This document shows, one piece after another, positions 34,768 through 43,879 of a DNA stretch of 64,000 bases. Positions within the stretch are counted from its first letter, which is position 1; each line of letters begins with the position of its first letter. The position numbers and the translations under genes are program-made. The stretch comes from Magnolia sinica. Taxonomy: Eukaryota > Streptophyta > Magnoliopsida > Magnoliales > Magnoliaceae. The notes beneath the pieces were generated by a model that worked only from the letters and a program-made list of their open reading frames with translations, had not been told where the DNA came from and made no database searches. The DNA lies in assembly GCF_029962835.1 (NCBI RefSeq), contig NC_080578.1, forward strand, positions 103,891,759 to 103,955,758, read 5' to 3'.

Positions 34768-34879
34768 CTATTAGGGCTTCAAACACTGCCTGTTTAATGA
34801 GTGCTTAAAATCTGTGTTCCTTTCCTTTCTTAGTGATATTGCATCTGATTTACTTCCCAAAAGCAATATAGAAAAGCTT

Positions 34880-35905
34880 AGGGCCTGTTTGGATGCCTGT
34901 AAGTTCTTTTAAGTTGTCAGTGACTTACCTGTAAGTGACTTACAGGTGAAAGTTACTTACAGGTAACTTGTTTGGATGTAAGTTGTAAGTCACTTACTGG
35001 TAAGTTACTTTTTCTGTTTGGATAACTTGTAAGTTACTTACAGGTAGAAAGTTGTATATTCACATCGAGCATAGCTTAGATTGGGGAATCGTTCTAAAAT
35101 GTTATAATCATATAAAAAAACATGGGATCAAATATGTTATTTTGTTAAGCCCATCAAGGTGAATATTTGAGATAATTATTAAGCTAAACCAATCATCAAG
35201 AGGGCTATAAAAGTAGGCCCACGAATTCAAAAAATCTATAATATGGAGTAATAACTCAATTTAAGCATTGAGAATGAACTTAAAAACATTAATAGAAAAT
35301 CTAATAATTAAATTACTTGCATTCCAACTGTGCAATTTGATGTAATTTCCAAGGGCCAGTGCATCATCAATCCCACTCTATTATCAAAGTTTTTCTCATT
35401 CTCTAATGAGGAGTTTGATGCTCAGGATCTAAGAGATTCACCAACACTAATGTAGATCATTAAATTACTTGCATTCTAACTGTGCAATGTAAGAGATTCA
35501 CCAACACTGCAAGTACATCACAAGATCACCAATCAGATAAACGATCTACGGGATCACCAACCACAGGCCATAGTCCCTGACGGTTTCATGGGATGCTGCA
35601 TCACATGGTCCATTCGGATTAGAGGCCCATGACACGTGTGAAAAAATACGCAGGTGCGTATAAGTGACTGTTTGGATGCCAACGTGCCTTACAGAGTAAC
35701 GTCAAACCACTCCCGTTTTCAAAGGAGAAAAAAAGGGTAAATGAAACCCTACCGTTTTAGGAGGAGAAGAGACGGAAGGCAGTAACTGTAGCTAGAGATT
35801 GCAGAGACGGAGAGAGATTTGGTGGGTTAGTGCGTTTCTCCCTCTTCCCCTCTTTTTAAAAATCTAACTGTTGAGCCTGTAAGTGACTTACAGGGAAGTT
35901 ACTTC
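34880..35905. mobile_element. MITE-like element with repeated GTAAGTGACTTACAGG motif
   Basis: The left end is GGGCCTGTTTGGATGCC. The motif GTAAGTGACTTACAGG, itself a near-palindrome, recurs in both orientations in the first 170 bp and again at 35877-35895. CTGTTTGGATGCC recurs at 35668, so a second end may be nested. There is no coding capacity. The subterminal repeats suggest transposase binding sites, but the superfamily is not clear. Confidence 0.55.
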
Positions 35906-35906
35906 C

Positions 35907-38900
35907 CACCATCATCCCCTTGCAGTATGGGGAGCAACTCATCCAGACCTCAACGTGCAGCACCCACAACAGTGGGCCCGAGTAGGATTTCAAATCCTTA
36001 TGCTCGGCCAAGGTCGAACAATTGTTACCACTATGACCAGTCATGCCACTTATCAAACACTTGTCCTCAACGTCCCGCAGCACACTTGACTATAAACGAA
36101 GGGGCACTGAAGATGAGGCTGTAGAAGAAGACCATGGCTTTGATGAACATGAACAAACCACTGAAAAAATAGTAGGTGGCGATGAAGTGACGGGCGAGGA
36201 TCATGGTGAATTTCTAGTTATGAGGCGATTACTGTATGCCCCACAAAAGGAATTACATCCACAGCGACACAATATATTTCGTACTCGGTGCATTGTCAAC
36301 GGAAAGGTCTGTGATGTGATCATAGACAGTGGTAGTAGTGAGAACATCGTCTCAAGAGTGATGGTGGACAAGTTGTAGCTACCAACGACGAAACATCTTT
36401 CCCCGTACTCAATTGGCTGGATAAAAATGGTGAATGAGACCAAGGTAACTGAACAATGCACTATCTCATTTTCAATTAGCAACAGTTATAAGGATCAAAT
36501 ACTTTGTGACGTGGTCGACATAGAAGCTTGTCATATACTACTCGGTCCACCCTGGCAGTCGGACCATGATACGACCCATCGGGGATGAGATAATGTCTAC
36601 ATATTCGTCAAGGATAGTCGAAAAATAATCCTTGCCCCTATGACACTAAAGAACTACCCTAAAGCCTCTAAAGCGGAGGGGAGTTCCCTCTTGACCATTC
36701 GAGATTTTATGAAGGAATCCAAGGAAACCGGCGAGGTATACGCCATAGTGGTGAAGGGCGAGGAAGAGGAACCTTCAAACATCCCTCCAAGTTTAAGACT
36801 GTTGCTAAATGAATTCAAAGAAGTCAGGCCTGAGGATTTACCTGATGGATTGCCCCCCCATGAGGGACATCCAACATCACATATACCTCGTCCCTAGGGC
36901 TAGCCTGCTCAACCGTCCTCATTATCGGATGAGTCTGAAGGAGTGTGAGATACTTCAGGGGCAAGTAGAGGAATTGATCCATAAGGGTCTCTTAAGAGAG
37001 AGCATGAGCCCATGTGCCATACTACCATTATTAACGCCAAAAAAAGATGGAAGATGACACATGTGTGTCGACAGCTGGGCAATCAATAAAATTACCATAA
37101 AATATCAGTTTCTAATACCATGTTTGGACAACATGCTCGATATGCTAGAAGGGGCCAAGGTGTTCTCTAAACTATATCTAATGAGTGGGTACCATCAGAT
37201 TCGTATCCGACCTGATGATGAGTGAAAAACGACATTCAAGACCAAGGAAGGGTTGTATGAGTGGCTAGTCATGCCCTTTGGCCTATCGAACGCACCAAGT
37301 ACTTTTATGCGTTTGATGAATCAAGTTCTAAAACCGTTCACTGGCCGATTAGTAGTAATATATTTTGATAACATATTGATATATAGTCAGGATGAGGCGG
37401 AGCATAGGAAACATCTCAGGCAGGTGTTGTAAGTCATACAAATTAACAAGTTATACCTCAACTTGAAGAAGTGTAGTTTTTTAACTAACAGCCTATTGTT
37501 TCTAGGATTTGTTATAATATCCATAGATATTTGTGTGGATGATGAAAATGTGCGAGCTATTAGAGAATGACCGATCCCGACAAACATTCATGAGGTGAGG
37601 AGTTTTCACGGGTTGACGACTTTTTATTATCGATTTGTGCGAGATTTTAGCACTATAGTCGCGCCTATAACAGATTGCATGAAACAAGGACCGTTCCAGT
37701 GGACCGATAAAGCTAACAAGAGCTTTCATGAGATCAAGCATCTTTTGTCTACAACACCGGTTTTGGTGCTTCCTAATTTCGACAAATTGTTTGAGGTTGA
37801 GTGTGACATTGCATACGTCGAAATTAGAGGAGTATTATCACAGGAAGGCAGGCCGGTTGCCTTCTACAGCGAGAAGCTCACCGAAGCCCGAAAGAAGTAG
37901 TCGACTTATGATCTTGAGTAGTACGCAGTTGTTCAGGCGCTGCGACATTGGCGGCATTATCTAATTCAAAGAGAGTTTGTTCTGTACACTTACCATCTAG
38001 CATTAAAGTTTATTAATAGTCAGACTAACGTGAATCGTGTGCATGCTAGATGTGTTGCGTTTTTACAGGAATTCACATTCATTCTTAAGCACAAGTCAAG
38101 GCAGCAGAACAAGGTAGTTAATACACTTAGTCGTCGTGCATCACTACTTGTTACGATGAGAAACGAGGTGGTTGGCTTCGACTGTCTTAAGGAGCTATAT
38201 GCCGAGGATGAGGACTTCAAAGATTCTTTGATGAAGTACCAAGAAGGTCACCCAGTGACCTTCATATACAAGACGATTTTCTCTTCAAAGAGAATCGATT
38301 GTGTATCCCTCAAAATTCTTTAAGGGAGCAGATTATTTAGGAGCTACATAGAGGTGGCCTTGGTGGACACCTTGGGCGAGACAAGACGCGAGCTCTTTTG
38401 AAAAAGCGGTATTGCTGGCTACAATTAGTACGTGATGTGAGAAAAGTCGTATAACATTGTCATGTTTGTCAGACCTCCAAGGGGCAGTCTCAGAATGCTG
38501 CCCTCTACACCCCGTTACTTGTGCATGACGGTCCTTAGGAGGATTTATCAATGGACTTCATGTTTGGTCTCCCACGAACATAATGCGGCATGGATTCGGT
38601 GTTCGTGATGGTAGATCGTTTCTCCAAGATGACACACTTTATCCTATGCAAGAAGACCCTCGATGCAACACACGTGACGAATCCATTCTTCAGGGAGGTC
38701 ATATGGCTACATAGGGTCCCCAAGACCATTACTTCTTATCGTTACACGAAGTTCATTAGCCACTTATGGTGGACTTTGTGGACTCGATTCGATACACGAC
38801 TTCAATTCAGCAGTGCTTATCACCCACAGACTGATGGGCAGACCGAAGTTGTGAATCGTACGTTGGGAAACCTCATTCGCTATATTTTAAGAGAAAAACC

Positions 38901-39420
38901 GAAGCAGTGGGATTTGGCCTTGTCTCAAGCAGAGTTTGCATTCAATAACATGGTGAACCACTCGATAGGAAAATCACCGTTTCAGATTATCTACGGACGA
39001 GTGCCTCACCACACACTTGACTTGGTCCCTCTACCTAAGAACCCAAGCATGAGCATTGCAGTAGAACATATGGCAGATAAGATCATGGGCATCCATGCGG
39101 AAGTGCAGACCAAGTTACATGCCTCGAACGAGAAGTATAAGGAACAAGCGGACAAGCACCGGCGACAAAAAGTGTTCAAGATGGGCGACCGCGTTATGGT
39201 CCATCTGCGCAAAGAGAGATTTCTGACCGGGACGTACAACAAGTTGAAAAATAAGAAGATTGGACCCGTCTCAATCATTTGAAAGATCAATGACAACGCT
39301 TATGTTATTAATCTTCCAGATGACATGATGATCTCACGGACTTTTAACGTCGCGGACCTGACCGAGTATCATGAACCAGAGCAGGATGAGAACTCGAGGA
39401 CGAGTTCTTTTGAAGTAGAA
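35907..39420 (+). pseudogene. pol: Gag 3' part and pol of the chromovirus-like element
   Basis: A zinc-knuckle-like CYHYDQSCHLSNTC lies near 36015-36060. Protease: CDVIIDSGSSENIVS near 36310-36350. [17 protein letters not shown] near 37170, where the family has D in place of Y, and [12 protein letters not shown] near 37360, where the second catalytic D is N. The polymerase is therefore dead even apart from the stops. RNase H: 37750-38130. Integrase: [22 protein letters not shown], then an open frame 38590-39282 with HPQTDGQTEVVNR. In the first integrase D region MDFMFGLP survives. The tail [20 protein letters not shown] lacks a classical chromodomain. Confidence 0.9.
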
Positions 39421-39425
39421 GGGAC

Positions 39426-40152
39426 TTATGTAAAGTGGGTCGCAGACAGTTTCATGGCCAAGATGGATCAGAAAAGGCCCGGTCGACGACAGAAGTGATC
39501 CGGACCATCGGACCTTAGATCGGGCGTATTTCACAATCCGGAATGAGTTATCACGCATAAAATATATGATTTTGGGGTAGAATGAGCTCCTTTAGCCAAC
39601 CAACCCCGCTACGCCAGGTTGCGCAAGTCAGATTTGCAAAATACCCCTCGATCAATGGTCGTTTCCCTGTTTTAATTTCGTTTTTACTAAAAATAGTAAG
39701 TTTTAGTTTGATTATAACTCTTCATCCGTCGGGCTTTAGGAGTTGCGTCCAACGTGAAAAGAGCTTAGAATAATTAGGAGAACGGTTTGGTGAAGCCAAA
39801 TAGGACATTACTATTTTTGGCCGAAAACCTTGCCCACTAGTAGACATCATGACCGTCTATAAATAGTAAGTTTACTATTTATAGTAAGTCACGGATTCTA
39901 GGAGTTTTAGTTGTAGTTTGATTCTGATTTCTTTCCCATTGCTTGGTACCCCTATTTAAAGGGTTGTGAACTTGTTTTTATTCATTAATTAATCAATTTC
40001 AAATTTTATTAAAATTTATTTCTATTTTTCTTGCTTTCTTTCCTCATGGATTCGAGAAGTCTCTGTGAGGAGTCCAGAGAAGCTCCATGGATTCAGAGTA
40101 GTTATCCTTGAGGAATATGGTGATCGACCTCATCACGTTCATCCCTGCGTCA
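39426..40152 (+). repeat. 3' LTR of the chromovirus-like element
   Basis: Starts TTATGTAAAGTGGG (aligned to TGACGTAG of the 5' LTR) and ends CATCCCTGCGTCA. It is preceded by GAAGTAGAAGGGAC, a polypurine tract. Same length as the 5' LTR. Confidence 0.85.
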
Positions 40153-40519
40153 CAAATGAATGGAAGGGAAAGTTGAAGTTGAATCTGAATGATTCATTGG
40201 GGCCTTTGGAGGAGAAACATGTTGATGGCGAGGGCTTAAATTTGGGTTTTGGCTTATAAACTTACCTATTTCTAGGTTATGTTTACTTTTGGCTTATAAG
40301 CATACCTATTTCTACATTATGTTTACTTTTATAGGAATACCATTTTTTAAAAAAGGATATCGGCATGTTTATTAAAATGAAAAAAGGATGAGAAGGCATC
40401 ATCCAATTACAAAAGGAAAACAACCCCAAACTCCTCAACAAATTCCAAAAAAGTCCCATATTAATTAGCCAAACTGGCTCATTCAATGAATATCATTCAT
40501 AATAAGAATACCCCATATA
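40153..40519. other. Intergenic, no gene
   Basis: Holds a short imperfect repeat (TTTTGGCTTATAA.CTTACCTATTTCTA, near 40242 and 40292). No open frame of interest. Confidence 0.5.
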
Positions 40520-40970
40520 CAGTGTTTTAAATAGCGAATAACGTGTAGCATAGCGTTCACCCCTTTGAAGCATGAGGTGTAAGCTACATAGCGTGTAGCA
40601 TAGGCTACATACAACTTCTGGATTTTTAATCAAGGTGCTTGGTTGCACCAATGTTATGATATTCTATATCAGATTAGACTGATTAATAATGAAAATTTGT
40701 AAAATTTCATGATATTTGGTGCAATAAAATGCAACCTAAAGTAATAGCAAAGGGAAACGATTAAGTATAAAGGTAAAGAAAGATCAATGAAACTGATTTA
40801 ATATTGTTATTTAGATTATTTTACGGAAAGCATTAAAAAGATTATCTAATTTTTATTGGAAATGAAAAAATGTAACAAATCATTGAAACATCATGTGAGC
40901 TAGATAGCGTGTAGCGTAGTCTACATAACGTGTAGCGTATGCAAATTATGATGTAGCGTTTATATAATAG
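40520..40970. mobile_element. Element with repeated AGCGTGTAGC subterminal motifs
   Basis: The left end CAGTGTTTTAAATAGCG resembles the CAGTGTTGTCAAAAT end of the hAT-type element at 62945. The motif AACGTGTAGC or AGCGTGTAGC recurs near 40538, 40588, 40908 and 40929, clustered at both ends around an AT-rich centre. The right end is not well preserved. Probably a non-autonomous hAT-like element. Confidence 0.55.
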
Positions 40971-41198
40971 GAATACCATTCATAATCATGCAAGGATGTA
41001 AAAGCTGACCTAATTGTGCATTGGTTGGTTGGCTACCCACCTCAGGGATATTTGGAGATATGGGGACGTTGGGGGAGGTGGCTGTGGGAGCTTCGTCAAT
41101 CATAGCGTGTTTGTGTCAATTTTTCCTGGCTGCACGACTACACACAGTCCCTCGTTGTCATTGTAATATTTTATGGGGTGTTAGATTTATTATTTACT
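40971..41198. other. Short intergenic stretch
   Basis: Between two transposon-like units. Nothing recognised. Confidence 0.4.
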
Positions 41199-41200
41199 TG

Positions 41201-41397
41201 GGGCCTGTTTGGGTGCCACTTAAAATTGTGTTTACCTCATTTTATTTAATCAATGATTATTTACTAGAAGTCAATTTTTTGGTAGGGGTACTTAAACATA
41301 TAACCACCAATTATATAAACTAGGATCCCTAGAATACATAATTGATGTTAGCTAAAAAATGTGATACTCAATTTTAAGTGGCAACGAAACATGCCCT
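41201..41397. mobile_element. MITE with about 28-bp terminal inverted repeats
   Basis: The left end GGGCCTGTTTGGGTGCCACTTAAAATTG is mirrored at the right by CAATTTTAAGTGGCAACGAAACATGCCC with few mismatches, enclosing about 140 bp of AT-rich sequence. These terminal sequences are typical of the GGGCCTGTTTGG group of plant MITEs. The target duplication is not clear. Confidence 0.75.
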
Positions 41398-41398
41398 T

Positions 41399-41538
41399 AG
41401 TATTTGGCTTGTGGCCATTTCAGTGGTGGAGAAGAACAGTTCATGAGATTTGATGCAACCAAACATAACCCAAGCGTAGAAGTTCCAAATTCATGAACTG
41501 TTCTTCTCCACCACTGAAATGGCCACAAGCCAAATACT
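41399..41538. repeat. Perfect 48-bp inverted repeat (hairpin)
   Basis: The arm 41399-41446, beginning AGTATTTGGCTTGTGGCC, is the exact reverse complement of 41491-41538, ending GGCCACAAGCCAAATACT. The 44-bp loop contains TGCAACCAAACATAACCC. Right outside lies GGTGCAACCAAATGCACCC, a MITE-end-like phrase. Transcription would give a long perfect hairpin, a possible small-RNA source. Confidence 0.95.
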
Positions 41539-41539
41539 A

Positions 41540-42585
41540 AAGGTGCAACCAAATGCACCCTTACGATAACCAAAAATCATGAAATGGGTCTCCTCTGCAT
41601 TGTTGTTTAAAGAAGAAAGTTAATTTGTATCCACAGAGTATTGTTTTGGTCAAATGTTTAACCATGTCAGACAGATGATGTTTGTAAGTAACTCATGAAT
41701 TGTGCCTTGAACCTAATGAACAGCCTAGATTAATGTATTGGACCATATAAATATCCTACTGAAATAAAATATTATTGACAATGTCTTCAAGATAAAGAAA
41801 GAATGAAAACGCAGCTGGTGAGGCATTCGACTTACATGCCCATGGGTCGTGTTTTCTAGCTTATAAACCTTGGTTTATGCAGTATACACAGATTTTCACT
41901 TCTCAAAAGAAGGCCCGTGGTTTGTGGAGGCAGCTTGCGTACAGCAGCCCACTGGACGCCCTTTATCTAGATTTATATTGGGTACTACGTAATGATGTGG
42001 TGACAGGCCCATGTCAGGCGGGAGGCCCATACAAAGTATGTTTGACCCATCTCTTACAGTGGACTGCGGGCCAAACAAATCCTAAAACGTGGAACCTGTC
42101 ATCCCATCCATATGGGACCCACACCAGGGTCGCAGCTTAATCAGCTCCACGGTTGAGAAACCTGGATCTTGCATAAAAGAGGGTGGCCTGGCTCAGGTTC
42201 CTACAGGACTTGACTCAGGCCATGTTTCTTGTGGTGTGACTCACTCGAGCTCTTGATCTGTCACATTTTTGGCCCCACATCCTAAACTGAGCCGGCCAAA
42301 CTGATGGACGGAGAGGATGCCATGACGACGTCTCGGTGGGCCACTCAGTGCTTGAGCTGCAGGAAACTCGAGCTCCCCTCAACCCAATCGCACTGTTTTC
42401 TATATCCCAGGAACGCTTGGGGAAGTTTGGCACATGGGTTTATATGGGATTTGGTGGGAGTGGCTTTTAAGATCTCATGGAACATTGGGACATCTGTTTG
42501 GGACTCCGCAGGGTATTGGTTGTGAAGCCCCTTCTTGGAAACAATCCCTGCAAGGGTTTTTGCAACCTATTTAGAGCTTCGTGTA
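41540..42585. other. Intergenic, transposon-like debris
   Basis: Phrases such as GGCCCATACAAAGTATG and TGGGCCACTCAGTG suggest decayed non-autonomous elements. No gene is supported; frames up to 87 codons have no family motif. Confidence 0.4.
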
Positions 42586-42589
42586 GCTA

Positions 42590-42905
42590 GTAGTCGGTGT
42601 AATGTGGACCCACCATGATTTATGTGTTTTATCCATGCCGTTCATCCATTTTGAAATATAATTTTAGGACTTGAGCTCAAAAATGAGGGGGATATAAATG
42701 TTAATGGACCACACAATGAGAAAATAGGGCCGTTAAAAACCTCTTAGGGCCAACTGTGCGGTCCACTTGAGATTTGAATCAAACTCGTTTTTGGGCTCAT
42801 ATCATAAAATGACATGAGAGAATGGGTGGATGGCATGGATGAAAAACATTCATCATGGTGGGGCCCACAGGGCACCGACTGGTAGTGGCAAGATGAGTAG
42901 CCAAC
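42590..42905. mobile_element. Foldback element of the CACCATGATG family
   Basis: GTCGGTGTAATGTGGACCCACCATGATT at 42593 is mirrored by CATCATGGTGGGGCCCACAGGGCACCGAC ending near 42879. Inner arms match through TTATCCATGCCGTTCATCCATTTT and its complement AATGGGTGGATGGCATGGATG. The hairpin covers nearly the whole element. Related copies lie at 16782-17720, 20041-20345, 23441-23760 and 52828-53260. Confidence 0.75.
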
Positions 42906-43600
42906 CTGTTTGCCGAACATGAAGTGGGATGGCCTCCAAACCATGAGATTAGAGGGCGATTTCTACAACTATGTAATCATTGCATTTTAGTAATTTCATC
43001 CCACTTAAACCCATATAATCCTATGGGTGGTGGGATTAAAAGCGATTAGGGGGGATGGGATTCAAAAAATATAATTATCACTATGGCAGGATTGTCTACG
43101 GTTAATGCCATGCTTTGTTGATAATATGTTGGTACATTGAATGGATATACCCACTATCATTTAAAATTGTTGAGAATAACACATGTGTGTTATATTTAAA
43201 CTGTTCATTTATTTTGTAACCTCATTTTATGGCACGGGCGTAAAAATGCGGTAGATCCAAAACTTTTGTGGCCCCAAAGAAGTTTTCAATGGTAACTATT
43301 CAATCCCCATTACTTTCTATGGTAGGGTTCACTTGAGCTTTAAAATTTCCTAATTTTTTGGTCCATGCTCTAAAATAATCTCAATAAATGGGTGGACGGT
43401 GTGGATATAGCCCACACATCATAGTGGGCCCTACACAATTTGCTAACAACGAGTGAAAATAGCACGGACCCAATGCAATTCCATTTAACGTAATTCCAAG
43501 CATTTCCATTCTTCCCAAACATGGAATAGAATTGGCACAGTGCCGGATGAATCCCATCCCACCTAATCCCTTCTAATCCCACCGCCCAAACAGGCCCTTA
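42906..43600. other. MITE-rich upstream flank of the TPR gene
   Basis: Contains half of a foldback element (about 43210-43440, ending CATCATAGTGGGCCC) and a MITE end AATCCCACCGCCCAAACAGGCCCTTA at about 43575-43600. The last element stops 280 bp before the gene's start codon, so transposon sequence forms the distal promoter region. Confidence 0.55.
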
Positions 43601-43879
43601 GGTTTCGATTATAGCAGCCTGATTTTGGGTGGGCCTCGATAAACGTCTATTACATCTCACACGTATGACACGCTGGCACGTGTCCCGATTCCCCTTTAAG
43701 CATTTTCCTTTCCTCTGCCTCGCCGTTGCTCTCTCCCTCGGCTTTCTTTCTTTCGCCTCCAGCGGCACTCACTCCGTCCGAGCATTCTCATCGATAGAAA
43801 AGAAGAAAATCCAAAACCCTAGCAGAAGTGAAGGGGAATAAACCCTAGAAGACAGAAAAAAGAAGAAAAGAAGAGAGAA
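43601..43879 (+). promoter_or_regulatory. Promoter and 5' UTR region of the TPR gene
   Basis: A G-box CACGTG sits at 43677-43682. A pyrimidine-rich initiator-like stretch (about 43700-43760) and then a purine-rich leader with AGAAGAAAAGAAGAGAGAAA precede the ATG, a usual plant 5' UTR composition. No clear TATA box is placed correctly, so a TATA-less promoter is likely. The transcription start is not determined. Confidence 0.45.

Larger units (their letters stand above)
33284..34876 (+). repeat. Duplication unit D carrying a second RRP36 3' fragment
   Basis: Matches unit C at an offset of about 3400 with scattered differences. It begins CCAATGAGGCGTCTTCC and ends GCAATATAGAAAAGC. It sits within the gag interruption of the Ty3 element 31477-40152 and is followed directly by a GGGCCTGTTTGG MITE end. 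Confidence 0.88.
31477..40152 (+). mobile_element. Ty3 chromovirus-like retrotransposon with a large insertion in gag
   Basis: Two LTRs of 727 bp each (31477-32203 and 39426-40152) match along their length. After the 5' LTR come an initiator-Met-type primer site and the first gag codons. The gag is then interrupted at about 32411, and the element resumes at about 35907 with the gag zinc knuckle, followed by protease, RT, RNase H and integrase. The interruption of about 3.5 kb holds an LTR-like segment, RRP36 unit D and a MITE-like element. A TGAAT pentamer before 31477 and one at 40157 are near the ends but not exactly placed, so no target duplication is claimed. Confidence 0.85.

Noticed and set aside
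31472..40161. TGAAT as target duplication of the chromovirus-like element
   Set aside because: The right copy is four bases away from the LTR end, so the match may be chance.
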